Below are positions 1 through 8,855 of a DNA stretch of 64,000 nucleotides, in pieces. The notes below the pieces were generated by a model. The model saw nothing but the letters and a program-made list of their open reading frames with translations. It searched no databases and had not been told where the DNA came from. Origin of the DNA: Bacillus sp. A301a_S52 (GTDB lineage: Bacteria > Bacillota > Bacilli > Bacillales > Salisediminibacteriaceae); assembly GCA_024701455.1 (NCBI GenBank), contig JABXYP010000001.1:686001-750000 (forward strand), given 5' to 3'. The position numbers and the translations under genes were made by a program. Numbering within the stretch: position 1 is the first letter of the stretch; each line of letters opens with the position of its first letter.

Positions 1-1
1 A

Positions 2-730
2 AGCTCATTGATGATTGTACTGAAAGAAATGCTGCCTCGCTGGTCGATTACGAAAGAAGTGGTGGTTATTGGAATGCCAGCGTTTGTCCGCCAAGTGGCA
101 GGCAGTGTGATGATGGTAGCCATCAACAGTATGTTAATCATTCATGGCAGTGAATTTTACGTTGGCGTTTTCGGTATCGTGCAGAGGGTTTCCATGTTTG
201 CTCTTATGCCGATGATGGGGATACTTCAAGGAATGCAGCCTATTGTAGGGTACAATTTTGGGGCTAAGCAATTAGAGCGCATGCGAGAAACGATCTTAGT
301 AGGATTAAAAGTCGTGACTGTTTTTTCTATTGCTGTCTTTATTATTATGATGGCTTTTCCGAATGTTTTAATGAGGGTTTTTACTGCTGATTCAGCAGTT
401 ATTGAGACAGGGTCAATAGGGATGCGCATTATATTTGCGTGCGCCTTCTTAATAGGAGCGCAAGTTGTAAGTGGCGGTTTATATCAGGCATTGGGGAAAG
501 CCAAGCCAGCTCTTATATTGTCGATGGCTCGTCAGATTTTATTCTTAGTGCCTCTCGTTTTAATCTTACCGCATTTTTTCGGTGTTTGGGGTGTGTTTAT
601 TGCCTTTCCTTTAGCGGATATATTGGCATTTGCTCTTTCAATTTTCTTTATGTATAAAGATCGTAAGCTCTTCTTTACAGGGGGGAAAGAGGAGATAAAA
701 TTTGAAAACAAGCAGCCGGCGTCTTCTTAG
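2..730 (+). CDS. MATE family multidrug/sodium efflux protein, C-terminal part (5' end outside window)
   Basis: The reading frame is open to the left edge of the window, so this is the C-terminal portion (about 240 residues) of a longer protein. It is very hydrophobic, with about six membrane segments. It contains the MATE-type stretch around GILQGMQPIVGYNFGAKQ followed by a basic loop, typical of the second half of NorM/MATE transporters, which export cationic drugs in exchange for sodium or protons. The last 15 residues are a short polar cytoplasmic tail. Family assignment is firm; substrate cannot be inferred. Nothing upstream is visible, so operon context is unknown. Confidence 0.85.
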   Translation, partial: SSLMIVLKEMLPRWSITKEVVVIGMPAFVRQVAGSVMMVAINSMLIIHGSEFYVGVFGIVQRVSMFALMPMMGILQGMQPIVGYNFGAKQLERMRETILVGLKVVTVFSIAVFIIMMAFPNVLMRVFTADSAVIETGSIGMRIIFACAFLIGAQVVSGGLYQALGKAKPALILSMARQILFLVPLVLILPHFFGVWGVFIAFPLADILAFALSIFFMYKDRKLFFTGGKEEIKFENKQPASS

Positions 731-927
731 AATCACAGGACTAAACAGAAGTGTGTGAAAAAAAGGAGCCGGTGAAGAGATTAAGATTAATGACTGAAAG
801 TGTCTAAATAGTTCCTAATCCATCAGCATTCAAACTGATGGGTTTCCTTAGTTAGTGAGCTTATAACAGTTGATTAGAAGAAGACTTATTCTCAATATTG
901 ACATCTAAGAAAAGCGAGTTGATTTTC

Positions 928-1416
928 ATGCAAAAGCATAAAAGGGAAATGATCAACCATCAATTAGAGGCAATCAAATTTGTTAACTCTTTACGAGCTT
1001 TAAGGAACGAATTATGGAGAAGTGAAATTAGCGAAGGTAAATGGACGATTGCTGAAATCATCGGGCATTTTAAGCCATGGGATGAATTCATGCTCTATCA
1101 GCGATTACCCTATATATTTTTAGAGAAAGTCCTCCCGAAAGCACCGGATCCACAAGTGACAAATGCTATGGCTGCTTCTATTAGTAGAGGTGAGCCGCAG
1201 CAAATCACGATTGATAAGTTTATTCTTAATAGAAAAGGCATTTATAAAGTGATTAAGGAAATACCTGATAGTCAATTAGAGGCAACCTTTTTGTTGGGGG
1301 ATAAGTGGTTATCATTGTATGATTATTTGAGATATTTAGCGGACCATGATCGTCATCATTTTAACCAAATTGAGAGAGCTATTCATGAAAATGACCATTT
1401 AAAAAAGTTAAGCTGA
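928..1416 (+). CDS. DinB-like (DinB_2 fold) metal-binding protein
   Basis: About 162 residues from the ATG at 928; an in-frame TTG at 898 would lengthen it but has no ribosome site. The pattern fits the DinB/YfiT four-helix-bundle superfamily: a long first helix, the motif EIIGHFKPWDEF near residue 50 and a late DHDRHHFNQIE motif. The His residues of GHF and of DHDRHH are the expected metal ligands of this fold. In Bacillaceae such proteins are often thiol-dependent (bacillithiol) transferases, but that is inference. It stands alone, followed by a weak hairpin and a repeat element. The start codon is uncertain. Confidence 0.75.
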   Translation: MQKHKREMINHQLEAIKFVNSLRALRNELWRSEISEGKWTIAEIIGHFKPWDEFMLYQRLPYIFLEKVLPKAPDPQVTNAMAASISRGEPQQITIDKFILNRKGIYKVIKEIPDSQLEATFLLGDKWLSLYDYLRYLADHDRHHFNQIERAIHENDHLKKLS

Positions 1417-1561
1417 TAGAGACAACTACCATTGCAATAGTATCTTTTATTTGTAGCATTATTTTCTTACGTCACTTTTTTGTTGACCGTTCCTTACTTT
1501 GTTAGGAATTGTGCTTGTCTTCGTGTTATTTACTAATCTATTTAGATAAAATGTCTATATG

Positions 1562-1597
1562 AGTGAGAGGAAACCGAACTCCTTTCACTTATGCTCA
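1562..1597 (+). terminator. Possible weak terminator after the DinB gene
   Basis: AGTGAGAGG (1562-1570) pairs with CCTTTCACT (1581-1589) with one G-T wobble. A moderately T-rich stretch follows. It lies about 145 bp past the stop codon, so its role is uncertain. Confidence 0.35.
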
Positions 1598-1603
1598 TTT
1601 TAC

Positions 1604-1692
1604 ATTATCACAGATAAGCGTCCGTAAACCTCCCTGCTCAATAGTGAGAAGAGATAACGACCGCTAATGTCTTGATTGAAGGTTCGTTTTAT
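1604..1692 (+). repeat. Dispersed structured repeat, copy A (short form)
   Basis: Begins ATTATCACAGATAAGCG and ends GAAGGTTCGTTTTAT, the two conserved ends of the family. It is only about 89 bp because the right-hand hairpin is missing: the sequence passes directly from CTTGATT to GAAGG, as if the segment between two TGATT direct repeats had been deleted. It lies between the convergent DinB and UspA genes. Confidence 0.85.
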
Positions 1693-1723
1693 CTTAACTG
1701 AACAAGATTTGTTATAACTATAA

Positions 1724-1755
1724 AATCCCGGTACAGGCTGACCTGAACCGGGATT
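1724..1755 (-). terminator. Terminator of the SulP-UspA operon
   Basis: AATCCCGGT (1724-1732) is perfectly complementary to ACCGGGATT (1747-1755). Read on the minus strand the hairpin follows the uspA stop by about 20 bp and is followed by TTTATAG. This fits an intrinsic terminator. Confidence 0.75.
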
Positions 1756-1774
1756 AATTATGTCATATAGCGCG

Positions 1775-2200
1775 TTATTTCACCATGAGAACAGGGGCTT
1801 TAACGTGCTTGATCACTTTATGGCTGACACTGCCTAAAACCATCGTTTGCACAGTTCCAAGACCTCGGCTCCCAATAACTAAAGCGTCATAATGGCTGTT
1901 GTTCGCATGCTCAATAATGGATTCGGCTGCACCATTGCTACCGTGTAAAATCGTTATTTTAGTTGCAATTCCAGCTTCTATGATCTTGTCTTTAAATGGC
2001 TGAAGCATTTCCTGTCGTTTACGAGAAGCGCTGTCTGAATCACCGTAGTGTAACACATCTGTCTTCGATTTACTGCCTGCTACAACGTAAAGAATCTCAA
2101 TTGATGCATTTTTTTCTAATAGAGCGAGAGAAATGGCTTTATCCGCAGCACGTATAGAGTGGTCAGAGCCATCAATCGCTAGTAATAAGTTCTTAAACAT
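1775..2200 (-). CDS. Universal stress protein, UspA family
   Basis: 141 residues, the usual single-domain size. It opens MFKNLLLAIDGSDHS, the beta1/Asp segment of UspA folds. Near the C-terminus it has the ATP-binding signature G-2x-G-9x-G-S (GSRGLGTVQTMVLGSVSH), so it is probably an ATP-binding type. It sits 15 bp downstream of the SulP gene on the same strand and very likely shares its transcript. A SulP-UspA pair suggests regulation or stress protection linked to bicarbonate or sulfate uptake, which is inference. Start ATG at 2200. Confidence 0.9.
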   Translation of the reverse strand: MFKNLLLAIDGSDHSIRAADKAISLALLEKNASIEILYVVAGSKSKTDVLHYGDSDSASRKRQEMLQPFKDKIIEAGIATKITILHGSNGAAESIIEHANNSHYDALVIGSRGLGTVQTMVLGSVSHKVIKHVKAPVLMVK

Positions 2201-2215
2201 CGTTTTCCCCCCGTT

Positions 2216-3679
2216 TTAATGCCCTGACGCTTTACTTAAGCCACCGATACGGTTCATTAAATCGTTACTTTCTTTGTTCATACCTATTAATTCTACTGCA
2301 ATGTTTCGTTGCTCAAATTTGCTTTCAATTTTGTCGATTGCGCCGACCGCAGAATCATCCCATAATTGGGCATTGGAAATATCAAGCACAACTTTATCTA
2401 CATTATCATTATAATCGATTTTTTCCAGGAAATCTGTCACGGAGGCAAAAAACAATTGACCGTGAATATGATACGTTCTAACGTTCGTCTCTGAATTCAA
2501 ATACGTTTCCACACGAATTTTAGATACCTTCCATGCAAAGAAAAAGGCACTTAATACAACACCGGCTAGTACACCGATAGACAGGTCATGTGTATAAACG
2601 ACCGTACTAACAGTGACGATCATGACCACAGCATCGGTACGTGGGATCTTGTGAATGTTTTTCACTGATGACCAGTCAAAAGTACCTATGGATACCATGA
2701 TCATGACACCGGCGAGTGCCGCCATCGGAATTTTTACCACAACACCACCGAGTACGATGATAAGGAACATTAAAAACCCGCCAGCAACGAGTGATGATAA
2801 CCGCCCGCTCCCACCGGACTTTACGTTAATAACAGACTGACCGATCATAGCGCAACCTGCCATTCCACCAAAACATCCAGTAATGATATTGGCTATACCT
2901 TGCCCACGGCTTTCCTTGTTTTTGTTACTCTCAGTATCTGTCATATCATCCACAATGGAAGCTGTTAACAAAGACTCTAGTAAGCCAACAATGGCTAAAG
3001 CAATAGAATAAGGAAGAATAATCATAAGTGTTTCAACGTTTAACGGAATATTTGGAAAAGCAAATATAGGTAAAGACTGAGTTAACGTTCCCATATCTCC
3101 TACTGTACGAACACCCATATTCATTGTGATAGCAATAGCTGTCACAATGATAATAGCGACCAATGTTGACGGAACCGCCTTTGTAAATCGTGGGAGGATA
3201 TATATAATCGCTAGCGTTAACGCCACTAACGCATACATAATCCATGTTTCCCCAACGAAATGCTGCAATTGTGCTGTGAAAATTAAAATTGCTAGTGCAT
3301 TAACAAAGCCGATCATCACGGAACGAGGAATGAATTTCATAAAAACGGAAAGTTTAAATACTCCGAATAACAATTGAATAATTCCTGTTAAAATGGTAGC
3401 GGCCAATAAATATTCCAGCCCGTGATCTGCCACAAGGGTAGTCATTAGCAAAGCCATGGCCCCAGTAGCCCCGGAAATCATCCCAGGTCTCCCTCCTATA
3501 AACGCAATAACAATAGCGATACAAAATGCTGCATACAAACCTACCATCGGATCGACGCCTGCAATGATTGAGAAGGCAATAGCTTCAGGAATAAGGGCTA
3601 GAGCAACGACGATTCCTGCAAGTACATCGCCCCTCACATTTCCAAGCCATTCATTTTTTAGTTTTTCTACGTAACTCAC
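2216..3679 (-). CDS. SulP family anion transporter (sulfate/bicarbonate type) with STAS domain
   Basis: About 487 residues from the GTG at 3679, which is preceded by AGAGGTG at good spacing; an open extension to 3784 lacks a ribosome site and is not conserved-looking. The N-terminus has the SulP start [20 protein letters not shown] followed by [10 protein letters not shown], then about 11-12 membrane segments. A C-terminal cytoplasmic STAS domain covers roughly residues 395-480, with the [13 protein letters not shown] core resembling anti-sigma antagonists. SulP members take up sulfate or, in BicA types, bicarbonate with sodium; sequence alone does not decide. It is the first gene of a two-gene unit with UspA. 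Confidence 0.88.
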   Translation of the reverse strand: MSYVEKLKNEWLGNVRGDVLAGIVVALALIPEAIAFSIIAGVDPMVGLYAAFCIAIVIAFIGGRPGMISGATGAMALLMTTLVADHGLEYLLAATILTGIIQLLFGVFKLSVFMKFIPRSVMIGFVNALAILIFTAQLQHFVGETWIMYALVALTLAIIYILPRFTKAVPSTLVAIIIVTAIAITMNMGVRTVGDMGTLTQSLPIFAFPNIPLNVETLMIILPYSIALAIVGLLESLLTASIVDDMTDTESNKNKESRGQGIANIITGCFGGMAGCAMIGQSVINVKSGGSGRLSSLVAGGFLMFLIIVLGGVVVKIPMAALAGVMIMVSIGTFDWSSVKNIHKIPRTDAVVMIVTVSTVVYTHDLSIGVLAGVVLSAFFFAWKVSKIRVETYLNSETNVRTYHIHGQLFFASVTDFLEKIDYNDNVDKVVLDISNAQLWDDSAVGAIDKIESKFEQRNIAVELIGMNKESNDLMNRIGGLSKASGH

Positions 3680-3718
3680 ACGTACACCTCTTTCTATTAT
3701 TTTTAGGTAAAAATAGGT

Positions 3719-3739
3719 GAGCTTCTCCGTAAGAAGCTC
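3719..3739 (-). promoter_or_regulatory. Hairpin in the 5' leader of the SulP gene
   Basis: GAGCTTCT (3719-3726) and AGAAGCTC (3732-3739) are a perfect 8-bp inverted repeat with a 5-nt loop, 40 bp upstream of the SulP start. On the minus strand it is followed by a run containing TATTTTTA, so it could be an attenuator. The rest of the gap 3680-4044 between the divergent SulP and phnD genes is AT-rich, and I see no other defined element in it. Confidence 0.35.
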
Positions 3740-4044
3740 GGTCGGCAAGAACAAGAGAAGTTTAACAGGTTTTTCGAAAAACATAAAATGTCATGTAAGC
3801 GTGAATCATCTCGCTTATTCTCTCTTTTACTTCGTTTTTCACTTGATAAGTAATCTGTTCATTAAAATGACATAAAGGATGTTACTTAAGTAATATGACA
3901 ATTTATTTATATATCTTAACACTAGCTCCAATATTTTCACCTAAACCATACATTCTCTCAAACTTCTGTTAACACGTTTTCGATACGATAAGGAGCGTAG
4001 CAATTGATCGTATTTAAACGAAAACAAGGAGGAGATTTGAAATT

Positions 4045-5034
4045 ATGTCAAAGTTTTATTTAAGTTTAACTGCTTTTATCATGTTAATGACCATGTCTGC
4101 GTGTGGAGAGAACTCAGACCCCTCTGCTGACGAAACAGAAAGCAGTGAGGGAAATAATGATGCTGTGGAGGCAGCAGGTGATGAGCGAGAAGGATGGCCA
4201 GAAACGTTCATTTTTGGTCTTTTGCCGATAGAAGATCAAGGAGAGTTAATGAAGCGTCATGAGCCGTTAATCAGTTATTTAGAAGATGAGCTAGGTATCG
4301 ATGTGGAGTTTTACAATGCTACGAGCTATACAGCTCTCATTGAGGCGATGGCAAATGGTCATCTGCATGCCTCTACCTTCGGGCCTTTCTCATATCTAGT
4401 AGCGCATGAAAGAGCGAATGGTGAAGCGTTTGCTATTCCTGTAAATGAAGAAGGAGGAACGGCAGAAGATATTTATTACTATGCGCAAATGATTACCTTG
4501 GAGGAACATAACATTGACGCTCTAGCAGACATTGAAGGTCAATCATTAGCATATGCCGATCCTGCATCAGCATCAGGTCATCTATTTCCAAAAGCGATGT
4601 TAATTAATGAACTAGGTTTAACGTTAGATAATGTGGATGAGTTCCCTTCTGATGTGGTGTTCTCAGGAAGTCATGAAGCGTCATTATACTCTGTCTTGAA
4701 TGGAGATGTAAAAACTGCTGGCGTGTGTAGCACATGCATAGAACTCGTATTTGAAAGAGTTGAAGACCATGAAAATTTTGATCAATTAAAGGTTTTTCAT
4801 GAGTCAGAACCCATTCCAGGCGGCCCTTATGTGATTCAAGGAGATTTACCTGATTCTTTTAAACAAGCGGTAAAGGAAGCCTTCTTAACGATGGGAGACA
4901 GTGAAGTAGGACAAGAATTTCTTGAAGCAAATGAGTATCATGGCGGCTTTTTTGAAATCGATCATGACACATACGATGTTGTTCAAGAAACAGCAGAAGC
5001 TCTAGGGATGAGTCCGGAAGAATTGTTGGAATAA
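4045..5034 (+). CDS. phnD: Phosphonate/phosphite-type ABC transporter substrate-binding lipoprotein (PhnD family)
   Basis: 329 residues with a signal peptide ending in a lipobox (MTMSACG), then an acidic linker rich in Glu/Asp/Ser, then a type II binding protein. PhnD family features: the LLPIEDQGELMKRHEPLISY segment, GHLHASTFGPFSYL, and the YADPASASGHLFPKAML anion-binding loop. It delivers phosphonate, phosphite or a related oxyanion to the permeases encoded just downstream. Odd feature: a CSTC pair near residue 230, in a region where relatives usually have no cysteines. The start has AAGGAGGAG upstream. First gene of a four-gene importer operon. Confidence 0.88.
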   Translation: MSKFYLSLTAFIMLMTMSACGENSDPSADETESSEGNNDAVEAAGDEREGWPETFIFGLLPIEDQGELMKRHEPLISYLEDELGIDVEFYNATSYTALIEAMANGHLHASTFGPFSYLVAHERANGEAFAIPVNEEGGTAEDIYYYAQMITLEEHNIDALADIEGQSLAYADPASASGHLFPKAMLINELGLTLDNVDEFPSDVVFSGSHEASLYSVLNGDVKTAGVCSTCIELVFERVEDHENFDQLKVFHESEPIPGGPYVIQGDLPDSFKQAVKEAFLTMGDSEVGQEFLEANEYHGGFFEIDHDTYDVVQETAEALGMSPEELLE

Positions 5035-5079
5035 TGCTTCCCCTGTTTAGACATTAGATTTAGAAAGGAAGATGGCGCG

Positions 5080-5829
5080 ATGCAAGAAACACTATTAGAG
5101 ATAAAGAACGTCACAATGGTTTTTCCGGATGGTACTGAAGCATTGAAAGGCATTAACTTTACAGTAAAAAAGGGTGAGCTTGTTTCAATTATCGGACCAA
5201 GTGGGGCTGGGAAAAGCACACTTATGAGGTCTCTCAATCTCCTTAATAAGCCGACCGATGGCAGTATTTCATTTGAAGGAGAGGATGTGATTGCTGCTAA
5301 AGGGCGACAGTTACGACACATTCGCAGAAGGATAGGCATGGTCTTTCAGCATTTCAATCTAGTTAAACGCTCTCCAGCTTATTTAAATGTTTTGCATGGA
5401 CGTCTCGGTTATGTATCAACAATTAAAGGCGGTTTAGGACGGTTTTCTGAAGCAGATACACGGGGAGCATTAGAGATCTTACGACGGGTTGGTTTGGAAG
5501 ATCAAGCGTTTAAACGGGCGGACGAACTATCTGGAGGTCAACAGCAACGGGTGGGGATAGCACGAGCAATTGCGCAATCACCCTCATTACTATTGGCTGA
5601 TGAACCGATTGCAAGTCTTGATCCTTCTTCTTCTGAAAATGTCATGGCCTATTTAAAAAGTGTCTGTCAGGAAGATGGGTTAACATCTATCGTAAATCTT
5701 CATCAAGTAGATTTTGCAAAGCAATTTGCAGATAGAATTATTGGTGTGAAGGCAGGAGAAATAGTGTTTGATGGTACGCCAAGAGAACTAACTGATGGCA
5801 TCACTGACTATCTTTATTATTCCGCTTAA
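5080..5829 (+). CDS. phnC: Phosphonate-type ABC transporter ATP-binding protein
   Basis: 249 residues, the usual PhnC length. It carries Walker A GPSGAGKST, the Q-loop FQHFNLV, signature LSGGQQQR and Walker B LLLADEPIASLDP, followed by the PhnC-type switch histidine in NLHQVDFA. It energises uptake through the two PhnE-like permeases that follow at 17 bp. RBS AAAGGAAG precedes the ATG at 5080, about 45 bp after phnD. Confidence 0.92.
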   Translation: MQETLLEIKNVTMVFPDGTEALKGINFTVKKGELVSIIGPSGAGKSTLMRSLNLLNKPTDGSISFEGEDVIAAKGRQLRHIRRRIGMVFQHFNLVKRSPAYLNVLHGRLGYVSTIKGGLGRFSEADTRGALEILRRVGLEDQAFKRADELSGGQQQRVGIARAIAQSPSLLLADEPIASLDPSSSENVMAYLKSVCQEDGLTSIVNLHQVDFAKQFADRIIGVKAGEIVFDGTPRELTDGITDYLYYSA

Positions 5830-5846
5830 GGAGGGTAAGACAAAAC

Positions 5847-6692
5847 ATGAGCTCTTTAGCAAAACAGCTTACTCAGCCACTAAATGAAACAACAAAGCGT
5901 GACTTAATGCCCGAATTAAAACGGCGAAGGAAAATGGTCTTAAAAAATCGGTTAGTTATTTTGACGATCATAACAGCTTTAATAGTATGGGCTTGGCATG
6001 GTACAGGGTTTAGTCTTTCATTTATATATACAGGTGCAGCAAATATGACCGCGTTTATATTTACGGAATTACTACCACCAGATTTTTCAGCTGCCGGTCG
6101 TTATATCCAGCCAGCTCTCCAAACCTTATATATGAGCTTCGTAGGCATGATATTTGCTGTCGTTTTTTCACTCGTACTTGGATTTATGGCTGCGAAAAAT
6201 ACGTCATTTCATCCTGTATTAGCGTTTAGTTCAAGGGCATTTATTGCTTTTTTAAGAGCCATTCCCGCCATCATTTGGGGGATGACACTAGTTGTTGCCT
6301 TTGGGATTGGCTCACTTGCGGGAACCCTTGCTTTAGGACTTTCAGGCATTGGCGTTTTAGGAAAAGCATTTGCTGATGTTTTAGAAGAGATAGATAGCGC
6401 CCAAGTGGAAGCAGTAAAAGCCACTGGTGCTTCTTGGTTTCAAACAATGGGTCAAGGGGTGTGGCCTCAGTTTAAAACAGGGTTTGTGGCATGGTCTCTC
6501 TATAAAATGGATTTAAATATTCGCGAAGCGGCTGTTTTAGGCTTAATAGGTGCAGGGGGCATTGGCTATACCCTGCAAGGGAATATCAATTTGTTTCAGT
6601 ATAAACAAGCGAGTGTCGGTATTATCATGATCTTTGTGCTCATTCTGAGTGTTGAATTTACCACAGCTAAAATAAGGGAGAAGTTATTATGA
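5847..6692 (+). CDS. phnE: Phosphonate-type ABC transporter permease 1
   Basis: 281 residues: a basic N-terminal cytoplasmic tail of about 30 residues, then about six membrane segments. The EAA coupling loop (EAVKATGASWFQTM) contacts the ATPase, and the conserved ending VLGLIGAGGIGYTLQ is typical of PhnE. It overlaps the next permease gene by 4 bp (ATGA), so the two are translationally coupled and probably form a heterodimeric channel. The promoter must be upstream of phnD, because no terminator separates the genes. Confidence 0.9.
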   Translation: MSSLAKQLTQPLNETTKRDLMPELKRRRKMVLKNRLVILTIITALIVWAWHGTGFSLSFIYTGAANMTAFIFTELLPPDFSAAGRYIQPALQTLYMSFVGMIFAVVFSLVLGFMAAKNTSFHPVLAFSSRAFIAFLRAIPAIIWGMTLVVAFGIGSLAGTLALGLSGIGVLGKAFADVLEEIDSAQVEAVKATGASWFQTMGQGVWPQFKTGFVAWSLYKMDLNIREAAVLGLIGAGGIGYTLQGNINLFQYKQASVGIIMIFVLILSVEFTTAKIREKLL

Positions 6693-7489
6693 CACCTTAT
6701 GTGAATCAAAAAAAACAGCTGACAAAAGTGATATATAGCGGTTTATTTCTTCTCATTTTTATATTTAGTCTCATACAAGTTGGCATTTTAGATAGACGAC
6801 TCTTTGAAGCGCCATCAAGGGTGGAATCTTTACTGATTGGTATGTTTCCTCCTGCTATTTCTGAGCCGATTGACATTGCTGGAGCCGCTATTGAATCTCT
6901 ACAGGTAGCTATAATGGGTACGTTATGGGGAATTGTTTTTTCCATCGTATTAGCGATGTTTGCTGCTAAAAATGTGGCACCTCATATAAGTATTAGTTAC
7001 GGGGTGAAAGCATTTGCTGCCTTCGTTAGAGCGGTTCCCGCGTTAATATGGGCGTTACTTTTTATCATCGCTATAGGCCTTGGACCGACACCTGGAATAT
7101 TAGCTCTTGCTGTCAATAGTGTTGGTATGCTATTAAAGGTATATGCTGAAGCAATAGAAGAAATCGATCAAGGTGTCATTGAAGCGCTAAAAGCGACAGG
7201 CGCCTCTAAGTTCCAGATCGTGATGCAAGGTGTTATTCCGAGTGTCATGTCTATTATTATTTCATGGTCTATCTTTAGGTTTGACATTAATATTCGATAT
7301 GCAGCTGTATTAGGGGTCGTAGGAGCAGGGGGAATTGGATGGGAGTTAGTCCGAGCCTCCCGTATTATGGCTTACGATGAGGTGTTGGGAATTACTCTCG
7401 TTATTTTCGCGATGATTTTATGTGCTGAGCTCCTAGCGCGCTATTTAAAGAACAAATCTGATAAGGTCACTTTAAAAGCAATGGAATAG
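6689..7489 (+). CDS. phnE: Phosphonate-type ABC transporter permease 2
   Basis: 266 residues, homologous to the preceding permease: a single N-terminal membrane segment, then the binding-protein-dependent permease domain with EAA loop EALKATGASKFQIV and ending VLGVVGAGGIGWELV. Two distinct PhnE genes after one phnC is a common Firmicutes arrangement. No C-P lyase genes, phosphonatase or phosphite dehydrogenase follow, so the real substrate (phosphonate, phosphite or other) is not defined by context. It ends at a hairpin terminator. Confidence 0.9.
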   Translation: MTPYVNQKKQLTKVIYSGLFLLIFIFSLIQVGILDRRLFEAPSRVESLLIGMFPPAISEPIDIAGAAIESLQVAIMGTLWGIVFSIVLAMFAAKNVAPHISISYGVKAFAAFVRAVPALIWALLFIIAIGLGPTPGILALAVNSVGMLLKVYAEAIEEIDQGVIEALKATGASKFQIVMQGVIPSVMSIIISWSIFRFDINIRYAAVLGVVGAGGIGWELVRASRIMAYDEVLGITLVIFAMILCAELLARYLKNKSDKVTLKAME

Positions 7490-7495
7490 CTTTCT

Positions 7496-7527
7496 AGTCT
7501 GGCGATCTTCCGTCAGGCTTTACTATT
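7496..7527 (+). terminator. Terminator of the phn-type operon
   Basis: AGTCTGGCG (7496-7504) pairs with CGTCAGGCT (7511-7519) with two G-T wobbles, then TTTACTATT. It lies 7 bp after the permease stop codon. Confidence 0.55.
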
Positions 7528-7678
7528 AAATAGGAAGTATTAATAAGTAAAAAAGTTAAAAGGAATGTTTACAAGATTTTAATGTATGACATAGTATGCG
7601 AACATACCATTAAAATGAGATTAATAAAGGTACTTTATAATGAAAAAGGAGAGGATAAACAGAAAGGAAGGAAAACAA

Positions 7679-8464
7679 ATGAAAATAAAAGCAGTGTTTA
7701 TTGATATGGATGGCACTTTATTAACATATGATCATGTTATTTCACCACGGAATTTACATGTGATCAATCATTTAAAACAACAAGGTATTTACGTTTTTCT
7801 TGCCACAGGTAGACAAATGGATATAACCGTACCATATCATCAGATGTTAGGCCTTAAGACACCTATGATATGTCTTAACGGAGCAGCGATCTATGAGTCA
7901 TTTTCGTTAGACCCGTTAATACTTAGAACAGTCTGCCTTGAAAAAACATTACATGATATCATCGTAAATTCCCCTGGTAATGTTATTATTCACACCGCCC
8001 ATGGGATGTATTGTAAAGAGGTAGACGGGGTGGTACAAAGATGGATAGAAGAAGGGCATAAAGTCCCCGTTTATGTAGGTGACTTAACAACAACAAGATG
8101 TGAAAATGTTCTTAAATATAGTGTTATGGCTCACTCGCTTGATCCTTCACTCAACCACGCTATTCTACAAAAGAATGACATCATTAGGTGGCAGGATGGA
8201 ATTGAAATTGGTCCAAAGGGTGTGTCAAAGTGGTCTGGTATACAGTATATTCTGAATAAATACCGACTTACAAAACAGGAAGTGATCGCTATAGGTGATG
8301 GACCGAATGACATTGAAATGCTTCAAGAAGCTGGGACGGGTGTCGCTATGGGAAACGCTGGAGAGGATGTAAAAGCGGTAGCAGATTTTGTTGCTCTTCC
8401 TTGTGAAAATGATGGGATGGCTGACTTTATAGAAAAGCATATTCTAACCTCCTTTTCAGCCTAA
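7679..8464 (+). CDS. HAD superfamily Cof-type phosphatase
   Basis: 261 residues from the ATG at 7679 behind GAAAGGAAGG; an in-frame ATG at 7640 is poorly placed. HAD motif I is FIDMDGTLL, motif II region FLATGRQ, motif III lysine in GPKGVSKWSGIQYIL, and motif IV IAIGDGPNDIEML. This is the Cof/type IIB class that dephosphorylates sugar phosphates or flavin and pyridoxal phosphates in the cytoplasm. The lone gene is separated from the phn operon by a terminator, so a link to phosphonate use is unproven. Exact substrate unknown. Confidence 0.9.
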   Translation: MKIKAVFIDMDGTLLTYDHVISPRNLHVINHLKQQGIYVFLATGRQMDITVPYHQMLGLKTPMICLNGAAIYESFSLDPLILRTVCLEKTLHDIIVNSPGNVIIHTAHGMYCKEVDGVVQRWIEEGHKVPVYVGDLTTTRCENVLKYSVMAHSLDPSLNHAILQKNDIIRWQDGIEIGPKGVSKWSGIQYILNKYRLTKQEVIAIGDGPNDIEMLQEAGTGVAMGNAGEDVKAVADFVALPCENDGMADFIEKHILTSFSA

Positions 8465-8750
8465 AACATGCTATCTATCAACAATTCGTTTAGTTTCCTG
8501 ATAGAGGATCTATAGGGTTTAGCGATGTCATCACTGCCGGGAAGTAACGTTCTGTTGATACGGGCCCTTCTGATGCTATGGGTCATCGTTAAACTTATGC
8601 TCATTTATGGATAAAATAGATGTTATACAATGGTTATCACCGTTTATTTGTTAACAATTTGTAGAATCCCCTGAGAAAAACCTCATTTTAAGGTTATAGT
8701 ATCAACAATGTAGGGAAATTAAATTACAGCTAGCAAATAAATCACACTTT

Positions 8751-8766
8751 AGTGGTATAGACAACT
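8751..8766 (+). promoter_or_regulatory. NagR (YvoA)-type operator (dre site) upstream of nagA
   Basis: AGTGGTATAGACAACT closely matches the known GntR/HutC-family dre motif (TGGTATAGACCA-like) that NagR uses to repress N-acetylglucosamine genes in Bacillus. It lies 90 bp upstream of the nagA start. The rest of the 391-bp gap 8465-8855 shows no reading frame or clear hairpin. No nagR gene follows nagB here, so the regulator must be elsewhere. Confidence 0.65.
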
Positions 8767-8855
8767 AAACATATTGTGTGGTAAACTTCTTATAGTGATC
8801 TCGTTAAGGCTGGGTAGGCTAATTACCGTCTTACATGAGGAAAGGAAGAAGATAG

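Noticed and set aside
7590..7612. GCGAACATACC resembling a LexA (SOS) box upstream of the Cof hydrolase
   Set aside because: Only one half-site matches the CGAACATATGTTCG pattern; the second half is absent.
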